Source: Chitinophagaceae bacterium UBA2789 (GTDB lineage Bacteria; Bacteroidota; Bacteroidia; Chitinophagales; Chitinophagaceae). From it: a DNA stretch of 8,403 bases. The stretch is from the NCBI GenBank assembly GCA_002352145.1, contig DEHX01000108.1:1-8403 (forward strand), given 5' to 3'. The notes under the pieces were generated by a model that saw only the letters and a list, made by a program, of their open reading frames with translations, had not been told where the DNA came from and did no database searches. A program made the translations under genes and the position numbers. Below are positions 1-6,127 of this stretch, piece by piece (the stretch's first letter is position 1; every line of letters begins with the position of its first letter).

Positions 1-2810
1 GTGGCATCCTGCAATACCAATTCTTCCACCTGCTGCTGGGTAGCATCAAGGGCCAGGGTAAGTTCTGCCCTTGTCTTACCATTAATGGCAACGGGGTAGG
101 CCTTGGTGGTTTCTTTTACATATTTTTCTTCAAACACCGGGTAAGCAGCATCCAGCACACTGCCGGCATGGCCCAATAAACTCCAGAGTTCTTCTGTAAT
201 ATGTGGTGCATAAGGAGCCAGCAGGATCAAAAGCGGTTCGAGAATTTTTCGCTTGTGACATTTCAGATCGGTGAGTTCATTGGTGGCGATCATAAAACCG
301 CTGACGCCTGTATTGAAACTAAAGCGTTCGGTATCCTGCTCAATTTTGCGAATAGCATTGTGCAGCACTTTCAGTTCTGCAGCGGTGGGTTCTTCATCCG
401 TAACAAGCAGCCCCTTCACTTCATCCACAAACAACCGCCAGAATTTTTTCAGGAAACGATGTACTCCTTCTATTCCTTTGGTATCCCAAGGCTTGCTCAT
501 TTCCACCGGGCCGAGGAACATCTCGTACATGCGGAAAGTATCGGCACCGTATTTAAAAACCAAATCATCCGGGTTAACCGTGTTGAATTTGGATTTGGAC
601 ATTTTTTCAACTTCAGCGCCGCAAATGTATTTACCGTCTTCTAAAATGAACTCGGCGTTGGCATATTCTGGTTTTAATTTCTTGAAGGAGTCAATATTTA
701 AATCAAATCCATCCACAATATTTACATCCACATGGAGTCTAGCCAAACTCATAGCATTGGAGGCATTTTGAACAACAACACTGTTAGGATATCTCTCCTT
801 CAAAAAGGAAATTCTTTTTTGTACATCATTAACCGAAATACTCATTAACTCATCATAATCTTTCTCTTTAATAAAAAGAGTAGAATATGGTTGAAAATCA
901 CCTTTTAAAACATCCATCACTTTTGAAAATTGTACACGATAAATAAACCTGCTGCTTCCCTGTATCATCCCCTGGTTCACCAATTTCTTATAGGGCTCAT
1001 CATGCCCGATCAATCCCAGGTCATAGAGTACTTTGGTCCACATGCGGCTGTACAACAAATGACCCACGGCATGTTCGGTACCGCCGATATAGAGATCAAC
1101 CTGCCCCCAGTAATCACTGGCCTTGCGGCTGCAAAATTCTTTTTCATTTGCCGGGTCCATGTAGCGGAGAAAATACCAACTGCTGCCGGCATAGCCCGGC
1201 ATCGTACTGGTTTCCCGCTGCCCTTCGGGAGTATTTACCCAATTTGTCAAATTAGAAAGAGGCCCTTCACCACCTTTGCCGGGTTTTACTTCATCCATAT
1301 GCGGCAAGAGCAACGGCAAATCTTTTTCCTCCAGCGCAACAGGTACGCCGTCTTTCCAGATGATCGGGAAAGGTTCGCCCCAGTAACGCTGGCGGCTGAA
1401 ACCGGCATCCCGCATTTTATAATTTACTTTTCTTACGCCGATGCCTTTTTCTTCAATCGCTTTTATTGCCACTTCAATGGCATCTTTCATCAGCAAACCG
1501 TTTAAAAAGCCGCTGTTTTCCAATATGGCTTCTTTGGTGGCATTGGCTTCTTCCCCATTATAATGACTGCCGATGATATTGGTAATGGGAATATTGAAAT
1601 GTTTCGCAAACTTATGATCCCGTTCATCCCCGCAGGGCACGGCCATAATGGCCCCGGTACCATAACCTGCCAGTACATATTCCGATGTCCAGATGGGAAT
1701 CTCCCTTCCGTCGAAAGGATTGATGGCATAGGCCCCTGTAAACACACCGGTTATTTTTTTCTCGGCCATCCTTTCTCTTTCACTGCGGCTTTTTACATAA
1801 GCCAGGTATTCATCCACAGCGGCAGTTTGTTCAGCAGATTTTATTTCGTTGACCAGTTCAAGTTCCGGTGCCACCACCATAAAGTCAACGCCAAAGATGG
1901 TATCCGGCCGTGTAGTGTAAACCCGCAGCTTTTGTGTATGCCCTTTAATGGCAAAATCTACTTCTGCCCCGCTTGACTTGCCAATCCAGTTAGTCTGCAT
2001 TTCCTTCATTGCATCGCTGAAGTCAACCGTATTCAATCCTTCCAGCAGGCGATCCGCATAAGCTGTAATACGCAGGTACCATTGACGCATTTTTCTTTTC
2101 TCTACCGGGTGGCCTCCCCTTTCACTTACCCCGTTCACTACCTCGTCGTTGGCCAAAACCGTTCCCAGTGCTTCGCACCAGTTCACTTCGCCATAAGCGC
2201 TGTAGGCAAGGCGATAGTTCATCAGGATTTCCTGCTGTTTTTTTTCATCAAATTTTTTCCATTCATCTGCCGTAAAGGGTTCATGGTTCATCGTTAATGG
2301 CAATGAACCGTGAACCATGAACTGTTCTTCCAGTTCTGTGATGGGTTTTGCTTTATTTTCTTTTTTATCGAAATAGCTATTGTACAATTTCAGGAATAGC
2401 CATTGTGTCCACTTATAATACTCAGGCTTTGATGTATTGACTTCCCTGTCCCAGTCATAACAAAAACCGATTTTATCTAACTGGCTGCGGAAATTTTTAA
2501 TGTTGGCTTCTGTGGAAACTGCGGGATGAATACCATGTTCAATAGCGTATTGTTCGGCAGGCAAACCAAACGCATCATAACCCATCGGGTGCAATACATT
2601 GAACCCTTTCAATCTTTTGTACCGGCTATAGATATCTGATGCAATATAACCCAGCGGATGACCTACATGCAAGCCGGCACCACTGGGATATGGGAACATA
2701 TCCAGCACATAAAACTTCGGCTTATTGCTCTCATTCGAAACCTTGTATGTATTGGTTTCCTTCCAGCGTTGCTGCCATTTCTTTTCAATATCCCTGAAAT
2801 TGTATTCCAT
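1..2810 (-). CDS. leuS: Leucyl-tRNA synthetase (3' end beyond the left edge)
   Basis: This cytoplasmic class I aminoacyl-tRNA synthetase joins leucine to tRNA-Leu. I translated the minus strand from the ATG at 2810-2808 to the edge and found about 936 codons with no stop or frameshift. Landmarks in order are: HIGH-type motif HVGH (residues 48-51); GVSERGGHPV (227-236); editing-domain threonine-rich motif TTRPDTIFG (299-307); editing core GTGAIMAVPCGDERD (384-398), whose last Asp matches the proofreading Asp of the family; RDAGFSRQRYWGEPFP (467-482); AGSSWYFLRYMDP (541-553); a large leucine-specific insert (about 626-717); KMSKS (736-740); and anticodon-domain motif APYAPHITEELW (865-876). The translation ends just after VAINGKTRAEL, so a few dozen C-terminal residues are missing. 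The protein is clearly longer than the 860-residue E. coli enzyme, mostly through inserts. The start is fixed by the typical N-terminus MEYNFRDIEKKWQQRW. Editing and synthetic sites both look intact. It is divergent from ftsX. Confidence 0.98.
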   Translation of the reverse strand, partial: MEYNFRDIEKKWQQRWKETNTYKVSNESNKPKFYVLDMFPYPSGAGLHVGHPLGYIASDIYSRYKRLKGFNVLHPMGYDAFGLPAEQYAIEHGIHPAVSTEANIKNFRSQLDKIGFCYDWDREVNTSKPEYYKWTQWLFLKLYNSYFDKKENKAKPITELEEQFMVHGSLPLTMNHEPFTADEWKKFDEKKQQEILMNYRLAYSAYGEVNWCEALGTVLANDEVVNGVSERGGHPVEKRKMRQWYLRITAYADRLLEGLNTVDFSDAMKEMQTNWIGKSSGAEVDFAIKGHTQKLRVYTTRPDTIFGVDFMVVAPELELVNEIKSAEQTAAVDEYLAYVKSRSERERMAEKKITGVFTGAYAINPFDGREIPIWTSEYVLAGYGTGAIMAVPCGDERDHKFAKHFNIPITNIIGSHYNGEEANATKEAILENSGFLNGLLMKDAIEVAIKAIEEKGIGVRKVNYKMRDAGFSRQRYWGEPFPIIWKDGVPVALEEKDLPLLLPHMDEVKPGKGGEGPLSNLTNWVNTPEGQRETSTMPGYAGSSWYFLRYMDPANEKEFCSRKASDYWGQVDLYIGGTEHAVGHLLYSRMWTKVLYDLGLIGHDEPYKKLVNQGMIQGSSRFIYRVQFSKVMDVLKGDFQPYSTLFIKEKDYDELMSISVNDVQKRISFLKERYPNSVVVQNASNAMSLARLHVDVNIVDGFDLNIDSFKKLKPEYANAEFILEDGKYICGAEVEKMSKSKFNTVNPDDLVFKYGADTFRMYEMFLGPVEMSKPWDTKGIEGVHRFLKKFWRLFVDEVKGLLVTDEEPTAAELKVLHNAIRKIEQDTERFSFNTGVSGFMIATNELTDLKCHKRKILEPLLILLAPYAPHITEELWSLLGHAGSVLDAAYPVFEEKYVKETTKAYPVAINGKTRAELTLALDATQQQVEELVLQDA
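655..958 (-). other. A/T-rich leucine-specific insert region inside leuS
   Basis: This segment encodes LeuS residues from about 618 to 717, between QGMIQGSSRFIYR and EKMSKSKFN. By position it is the leucine-specific domain, which in bacterial LeuS enzymes sits just before KMSKS and helps tRNA aminoacylation. My count over 661-960 is 95 G+C of 300 (about 32%), against about 50% at 1021-1080 and 53% at 481-540. Codons here favour A/T at third positions (GTT, AAT, TTA, AAA). The frame is open throughout. The second half (LHVDVNIVDG and onward to YANAEFILEDGKYICG) resembles what I remember from other Bacteroidota LeuS proteins. The first half I do not recognise. Confidence 0.6.
2279..2322. repeat. 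Imperfect palindrome of heptamers, in frame within leuS
   Basis: Six consecutive heptamers fill 2280-2321. The first three on the plus strand are variants of TTCATGG and the last three are variants of CCATGAA, its reverse complement. The outer arms GTTCATGG (2279-2286) and CCATGAAC (2315-2322) are perfect complements, and the full 21-bp arms pair at 17 of 21 positions. The 42 bp coincide exactly with 14 leuS codons, residues F164 to E177 (FMVHGSLPLTMNHE), in a probable surface insert. Similar CCATTGA/CCATTCG-like words occur at 3871-3925. It could be a captured copy of an interspersed heptamer repeat or simply a variable loop. Confidence 0.5.
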
Positions 2811-2928
2811 ATTTATCAGCCTGCCTTTATAAATTTTGAAACGATATCAATGTTTTCCGTAAATCTTTAACAATTATCTTCAACCACAAATGGCAATATG
2901 AACCGGGGGCAATCGTTTTATTGGGCAG

Positions 2929-2936
2929 CAAAAATA
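2929..2936 (-). promoter_or_regulatory. Candidate -7 box for leuS
   Basis: Read on the minus strand this is TATTTTTG, an exact match to the Bacteroidota -7 consensus TAnnTTTG. It lies about 120 bases before the leuS start. No TTG lies at a suitable distance upstream, so the call rests on one element only. A leader of about 110 bases would follow, in which I see no T-box or other leucine-sensing structure. Confidence 0.25.
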
Positions 2937-2958
2937 CTGATTGTACTGCTTTATCTGT

Positions 2959-2966
2959 TATTTTTG
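2959..2966 (+). promoter_or_regulatory. Candidate -7 box for ftsX
   Basis: TATTTTTG matches TAnnTTTG exactly. A TTG at 2941-2943 could be the -33 element, but the 15-base spacing is shorter than the usual 17-23. Transcription would begin near 2973, giving a leader of about 25 bases before the ATG at 2998, which is a reasonable length. It would serve ftsX and the DUF3098 gene. Confidence 0.35.
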
Positions 2967-2997
2967 CCCAACCTATTCATCTGAAAAACAATTGTTC

Positions 2998-3870
2998 ATG
3001 TCCCAATCCGGAAAAGCTTCGATTAAACGTGGAAAACCTTCTTACTTCATGTCCATTTTGGGGGTCACACTGGTATTATTTCTTCTTGGCACCATTGGCT
3101 GGCTGGTTATCAATGCCAACAAAATTGCCAGGAACCTGAAAGAGGATGTCAATATCAGTGCTTATTTAAGAGGAGATCTTAATCCTAAGGACAGCTCTGC
3201 CCTCGTAAACTATATCAGCCAGCAGCCTTACATCAAAAGTTATATGTATGTGACCAAAGAAATGGCTAAAAAAATTTACAACAGTGACGGTAATGAAAGC
3301 TGGGACAATATCCTGACAGAAAATCCGCTTCCCAACAGTATTGACTTCAAGGTAAAAAGTTCTTACCTGAACCCGGATTCGCTTAAAACGATAAAAGCAG
3401 ACCTGGAAAAACAGACCTATGTAAGCGAGGTAAAATACCCGGAAAAATTCATCGGCAAGATGAATGAGAATATGCGGAACATCAGTATCGTTTTACTGGT
3501 TATTGCCATTATACTGGCGGCCGTTGTTATTGTGCTTATTGATAATACAATCAAACTGGCCATGTTCAGCAACCGCTTCCTGATAAAAACGATGCAAATG
3601 GTAGGGGCTACCCGCTGGTTCATAGCGAAGCCTATGAATATCCGGGCGGTGATTAACGGCGCCATCAGTGGTATCATTGCCATTGTGGGGGTTTTACTGC
3701 TTACGCTTATAGCTGAAAAATATATTCCTGGTATGAAAGCCGCTCATGATAACCTGAGCCTGTTCCTTTTATTTTTACTGATGATCCTTACCGGAATTGG
3801 TATTACTCTTTTCAGCACCCACCGAAGTGTGGTGAAATACCTGAAAATGAAGCTGGACGATCTCTACTAG
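2998..3870 (+). CDS. ftsX: Cell division protein FtsX (ABC transporter-like permease)
   Basis: FtsX is the inner-membrane partner of the ATPase FtsE. In the divisome it transmits ATP-driven movement to periplasmic activators of peptidoglycan hydrolases. The protein is 290 residues with the expected plan: basic cytoplasmic start (SIKRGKPSYF), TM1 about 19-40, a periplasmic domain about 41-160 including NPLPNSIDFKVKSSYL (109-124), TM2 about 162-182, the family motif IKTMQMVGATRWFIAKP (196-212), TM3 about 217-239, TM4 about 252-273 and a short basic tail. An in-frame TTG at 2941 would add 19 residues (YCFICYFCP and so on) unlike any FtsX start, so I chose the ATG at 2998. No Shine-Dalgarno sequence is visible. 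ftsE is not adjacent, which I recall as usual in Bacteroidota. A hairpin overlaps the stop codon. Confidence 0.95.
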   Translation: MSQSGKASIKRGKPSYFMSILGVTLVLFLLGTIGWLVINANKIARNLKEDVNISAYLRGDLNPKDSSALVNYISQQPYIKSYMYVTKEMAKKIYNSDGNESWDNILTENPLPNSIDFKVKSSYLNPDSLKTIKADLEKQTYVSEVKYPEKFIGKMNENMRNISIVLLVIAIILAAVVIVLIDNTIKLAMFSNRFLIKTMQMVGATRWFIAKPMNIRAVINGAISGIIAIVGVLLLTLIAEKYIPGMKAAHDNLSLFLLFLLMILTGIGITLFSTHRSVVKYLKMKLDDLY

Positions 3871-3890
3871 CCATTAGTGACTGGCTAGTA
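3865..3890 (+). other. Perfect hairpin overlapping the ftsX stop codon
   Basis: TACTAGCCA (3865-3873) and TGGCTAGTA (3882-3890) form a perfect 9-bp stem with an 8-base loop. The left arm contains the ftsX stop TAG (3868-3870). No T-tract follows (ATCAATAAAG), so it is not a standard intrinsic terminator. It may stabilise or process the ftsX end of the mRNA, or be a repeat remnant. Confidence 0.5.
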
Positions 3891-3925
3891 ATCAATAAAG
3901 AAATTACAACCCATTCGCCATTGAC
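3871..3925. repeat. Possible degenerate heptamer-repeat remnant
   Basis: The ftsX-DUF3098 gap contains CCATTAGTGACTGG and later CCATTCGCCATTGA, which read as degenerate units of about seven bases built on CCATTNN. Together with the block at 2279-2322 they may belong to one family of short interspersed repeats. Only two to four units are recognisable, so this is weak. I see no clear -7 box for the downstream gene in the gap. Confidence 0.25.
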
Positions 3926-3960
3926 TTATTTCCTATATTGCAACTCCAAAAATTGAAAAA

Positions 3961-4206
3961 ATGAGTAATGAAAAAAGTACACCCACCATGTTTAGTAAAG
4001 AAAATTATATGTGGATGCTGCTGGGTATTGTACTAATTGCTATTGGTATGTTCCTGATGTCTGGCGGAGCCAGCAATAAAGATCCTAAAGTTTTTGACGA
4101 GGCAGCAGTGTACAGTTCTACCCGCATCACTATTGCCCCGATCCTGATACTGGCCGGGCTGGTGATTGAGATCATTGCCATATTCAAAAAGCCGAAACAA
4201 GCCTGA
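3961..4206 (+). CDS. DUF3098-type small membrane protein
   Basis: This 81-residue protein has two predicted membrane segments, about 17-34 (MWMLLGIVLIAIGMFLMS) and 57-75 (TIAPILILAGLVIEIIAIF). Between them lies a short polar stretch, GGASNKDPKVFDEAAVYSSTR (35-55), and the tail is basic (KKPKQA). The pattern of an F..NY start, a GG..D..VF loop, S.TRI..AP and a hydrophobic end fits the DUF3098 family as I remember it; the function is unknown. The ATG at 3961 is preceded by an A-rich leader (TTGAAAAA) rather than a Shine-Dalgarno sequence; a later ATG at residue 10 is possible but less likely. It follows ftsX by 90 bases and precedes uppP. This order recurs in Bacteroidota in my recollection, suggesting an envelope role, but no direct evidence is visible here. 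A strong terminator follows. Confidence 0.85.
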   Translation: MSNEKSTPTMFSKENYMWMLLGIVLIAIGMFLMSGGASNKDPKVFDEAAVYSSTRITIAPILILAGLVIEIIAIFKKPKQA

Positions 4207-4229
4207 TCAAAATTTTTTGATATTTTATT

Positions 4230-4262
4230 AAAAGCGATCACCGGGACTGATCGCTTTTTTAT
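4230..4262 (+). terminator. Intrinsic terminator after the DUF3098 gene
   Basis: AAAAGCGATCA (4230-4240) pairs perfectly with TGATCGCTTTT (4248-4258) around a 7-base loop, CCGGGAC, and runs into TTTTTTATT. The stem is flanked by A and T runs, so it could work in both directions. It ends only about 23 bases before the uppP start, so uppP needs either readthrough or a promoter embedded in this region. Confidence 0.9.
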
Positions 4263-4285
4263 TATGTTGCGAATAAATAGAACGA

Positions 4286-5113
4286 ATGACCATCACCGAC
4301 GCTATCATCATTGCCATTGTGGAGGGATTAACAGAGTTTCTTCCTGTTTCATCTACCGGTCATATGATCATCACCAGTTCATTGCTGGGTATACAGAAGG
4401 ACGAATTCACCAAGTTGTTTGAGGTGGCCATTCAGTTTGGCGCTATTCTATCCGTCATTATTTTATACTGGCGACGGTTCTTTCAGTTTCACCGCTGGCA
4501 GTTTTATATCAAGCTACTGATTGGTGTTATCCCTGCTTTACTGTTAGGCTTCCTGTTTGAAGATAAGATTGACGCCATGCTGGAAAGTCCCACCACCGTT
4601 GCCGTAGCTATGCTGGCAGGTGGTATAGTATTGATGTTCATTGATTCGATGTTTAAAAATGCTAAAACTGAATCCGACGACCAGATTACTTATACCCAGT
4701 CGTTCATCACCGGTATCTGGCAAACCATTGCCATGATTCCCGGGGTTAGCCGCAGCGCAGCCAGCATCATTGGTGGTATGTCGCAAAAATTTACTCGTAA
4801 CCTTGCAGCTGAATTTTCATTTTTTCTTGCAGTACCCACCATGTTTGCAGCCACAGCCTACTCTGTTTTTGTAAAAAAATGGACCGGAAATGGAGGAATA
4901 GAACGAAAGGGTTATGAGCTAATCCTGGAGAGTAATGATAACCTCATTGCTTTTATTGTGGGAAATATAGTTGCATTTGTAGTCGCCATGCTGGCTATTC
5001 GTTTCTTCATCAACTACCTGAAGATCTATGGCTTCAGGATATTTGGCCTTTACCGCATCCTGGCCGGAATCATATTGCTGGTGCTCATTTTTACCGGGAT
5101 CATAAAAGGATAA
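4286..5113 (+). CDS. uppP: Undecaprenyl-diphosphatase (UppP/BacA family)
   Basis: This integral membrane enzyme removes one phosphate from undecaprenyl diphosphate, recycling the lipid carrier for peptidoglycan and other envelope glycans; higher activity is known to raise bacitracin tolerance. The protein has 275 residues, close to the 273 of E. coli BacA. The first signature, EGLTEFLPVSSTGH (13-26), includes the acidic and His residues of the active site (E13, E17, H26). The second, PGVSRSAASIIGGM (152-165), carries the catalytic-site Arg (R156). The family often has G-T where this protein has A-S (159-160), a mild variation. Many hydrophobic helices and the conserved end GFRIFGLYRILAG support the call. 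The ATG lies just after the terminator, with no Shine-Dalgarno sequence in AATAGAACGA. I recall truB often following uppP in this phylum; here a lipoprotein gene follows. Confidence 0.96.
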   Translation: MTITDAIIIAIVEGLTEFLPVSSTGHMIITSSLLGIQKDEFTKLFEVAIQFGAILSVIILYWRRFFQFHRWQFYIKLLIGVIPALLLGFLFEDKIDAMLESPTTVAVAMLAGGIVLMFIDSMFKNAKTESDDQITYTQSFITGIWQTIAMIPGVSRSAASIIGGMSQKFTRNLAAEFSFFLAVPTMFAATAYSVFVKKWTGNGGIERKGYELILESNDNLIAFIVGNIVAFVVAMLAIRFFINYLKIYGFRIFGLYRILAGIILLVLIFTGIIKG

Positions 5114-5131
5114 TCCCCAATATGGGTGATT
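5112..5131 (+). terminator. Weak hairpin just after uppP
   Basis: AATC plus CCCA (5112-5119) can pair with TGGG plus GATT (5123-5131), with one bulged T and a 3-base loop. The region after it is T-rich (TAATTTTGCCTGTTTTTG). The stem includes the end of the uppP stop codon. It is a poor terminator by the usual criteria and may only partly stop transcription. Confidence 0.3.
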
Positions 5132-5139
5132 TAATTTTG
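5132..5139 (+). promoter_or_regulatory. Candidate -7 box for the lipoprotein gene
   Basis: TAATTTTG matches TAnnTTTG exactly and is the only exact match between uppP and the lipoprotein gene. No TTG is found about 20 bases upstream, so support is partial. Transcription from here would give a leader of roughly 130 bases. Confidence 0.28.
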
Positions 5140-5141
5140 CC

Positions 5142-5167
5142 TGTTTTTGTGTATTTATGCAAAAACA
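5142..5167 (+). other. Hairpin in the lipoprotein leader
   Basis: TGTTTTTG (5142-5149) and CAAAAACA (5160-5167) are perfect complements around a 10-base loop containing the ATG of a possible 20-codon ORF. The stem is mostly A-T and so weak. The rest of the 165-bp gap to 5278 is A-rich and shows no motif I recognise. Confidence 0.35.
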
Positions 5168-5219
5168 AATCAACGAAATGCCAATTAACAAACGCAGCAA
5201 AACAACCAAGAATGTTTAA
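5157..5219 (+). CDS. Possible 20-residue leader ORF (doubtful)
   Basis: An ATG at 5157 opens a 20-codon frame ending in TAA at 5217-5219. The peptide starts MQKQINEMPINKRS and is basic and polar. There is no ribosome binding site, no recognised family and no Leu- or aromatic-codon run that would suggest attenuation. A frame of this length in A-rich DNA can easily arise by chance. It is listed only because it fills the unexplained leader of the lipoprotein gene. Confidence 0.15.
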   Translation: MQKQINEMPINKRSKTTKNV

Positions 5220-5278
5220 TAAGGCATAACATGTGACAAATAAATCAGCCTCGAAGGGGCGAACTAAAAAATAAACAC

Positions 5279-6043
5279 ATGAAAAAACTTATCCTTTCGC
5301 TGTTGGCTGTACTAATGCTGGCAGCCTGCACCAACTATGGTAAAAAAGTAAAAGAAGGGCACATTGAAGTGTATTATAAAGAAGGTATTACCCAACAAGA
5401 GGCAGAAAAAACAGCCAAAGCCCTTTATGATGCTGATAGCAAAGCAGGAAATGATCCTGCCAGGAAAAGCTTTCAACTGTCCCGTGAAGGTGATACAGTT
5501 CTTTTGCGAATGGTAGTTGACCAAAGCCGGGCAAAAGATATGGGAGATGAAAACTTCAGCCCGATAGCGTTAATGATCTCTGAAAATGCGTTTAATGGAA
5601 AACCGGTGAACATGGAACTTACTGACACCAAGTTTAAAACTATCAGGAGCATTGCCTACCAAAAGACTACGACAGAAGATATAAATGTAGCGGCCTTTGG
5701 TGAAAAAATAACCGATGGAAATACAGAGGTATATTATAAAGGTGCCAGCACAGATGAAGCCAACCGGCTGGCCGCATTTATGAACGAGTATTTCAAACCT
5801 GAAACCACTTTTAGTTTTCAGCTGATAAAGGATGAAAATGAAAACTATATCGTGAAAATGGTTGGCAACCCGGAAAAAGTAAATACCATAGCGGTTTCCC
5901 TTTTTGAAGAGGTTTGCAGAGGCATTTGCGACAAGGTACTTTCAGTACCTGCTGTAAGGTTTGAGATGACGGATACAGAATTTAATGCCATCCGTACTTA
6001 TAATTACCCGGCCGATACCGGTGACCCTGACAGAAATAACTGA
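5279..6043 (+). CDS. Lipoprotein of unknown function with two tandem homologous domains
   Basis: This is a 254-residue protein with a typical lipoprotein signal: MKK, a hydrophobic stretch and a lipobox LAAC with the acylated Cys at 17, so it is anchored in the periplasm or outer membrane. The mature part contains two copies of one domain, about 21-128 and 141-243. Matching pieces are GKKVKEGHIEVYYK with GEKITDGNTEVYYK (offset exactly 120), SFQL with SFQL, and ELTDTKFKTIRSI with EMTDTEFNAIRTY. The second copy alone has a CxxxC pair (C213, C217); the first has none. I do not recognise the family. The start is fixed by the signal peptide; the ATG follows AAAAAATAAACAC without a Shine-Dalgarno sequence. 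Terminated immediately downstream, it appears to be monocistronic. A role in binding or envelope structure is possible but not shown. Confidence 0.88.
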   Translation: MKKLILSLLAVLMLAACTNYGKKVKEGHIEVYYKEGITQQEAEKTAKALYDADSKAGNDPARKSFQLSREGDTVLLRMVVDQSRAKDMGDENFSPIALMISENAFNGKPVNMELTDTKFKTIRSIAYQKTTTEDINVAAFGEKITDGNTEVYYKGASTDEANRLAAFMNEYFKPETTFSFQLIKDENENYIVKMVGNPEKVNTIAVSLFEEVCRGICDKVLSVPAVRFEMTDTEFNAIRTYNYPADTGDPDRNN

Positions 6044-6057
6044 TTATGTAAAAGCTA

Positions 6058-6090
6058 AAAAACCCGTCCCACTCCGGCGGGTTTTTATTT
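6058..6090 (+). terminator. Intrinsic terminator after the lipoprotein gene
   Basis: AAAAACCCGTC (6058-6068) pairs with GGCGGGTTTTT (6076-6086), giving 11 pairs with one G-T, around a 7-base loop CCACTCC. ATTTTATT follows. This isolates the lipoprotein gene from the transporter operon, which starts about 40 bases later and so must carry its promoter in a very short space (6087-6127). Confidence 0.92.
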
Positions 6091-6127
6091 TATTGGCTTA
6101 ATACTATATTTACCAAAAGCATTGGGT

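Larger units (their letters stand above)
2921..2971. repeat. Inverted repeat in the leuS/ftsX divergent region
   Basis: The left arm TTGGGCAGCAAAAATA (2921-2936) and right arm TATTTTTGCCCAA (2959-2971) are complementary across 13 bp, except for a 3-base bulge (AGC) in the left arm. A 22-base spacer separates them. Each arm carries a TATTTTTG box pointing outward, so the dyad overlaps candidate promoters for both genes. It could be an operator or only a coincidence of two similar promoters. Confidence 0.45.

Noticed and set aside
1010..1747. Minus-strand frames at 1010-1192 and 1502-1747 as signs of a broken leuS
   Set aside because: They are in a different frame; the true LeuS frame reads through both regions with conserved motifs and no stop.
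201..1976. Several plus-strand frames of 130-190 codons (201-644, 271-771, 930-1505, 1563-1976) antisense to leuS
   Set aside because: They lie opposite a continuous, clearly functional LeuS frame and have no recognisable domains, so they are shadows of leuS codon structure.
2941..2997. Extended ftsX start at the TTG at 2941
   Set aside because: The 19 extra residues are unlike FtsX N-termini and would cover the candidate promoter; the ATG at 2998 gives the expected basic start.
2811..2997. A T-box or leucine attenuator in the leuS leader
   Set aside because: No T-box core sequence, leucine-codon run or terminator-antiterminator pair is visible, and T-boxes are not expected in this phylum.
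4206..4221. ATCAAAA-TT-TTTTGAT palindrome as a second terminator or operator
   Set aside because: The loop would be only two bases and the stem is nearly all A-T; more likely a by-product of local A/T richness.
6093..6112. TTG plus TATATTTA as a complete promoter for the transporter operon
   Set aside because: The -7 box has one mismatch and the spacing to TTG is only 9 bases, far from the usual 17-23. A promoter must exist nearby but I cannot place it.
6122..6127. TTG start adding two residues to the transporter
   Set aside because: The ATG at 6128 is a stronger start codon and gives the usual family N-terminus; nothing supports the TTG.
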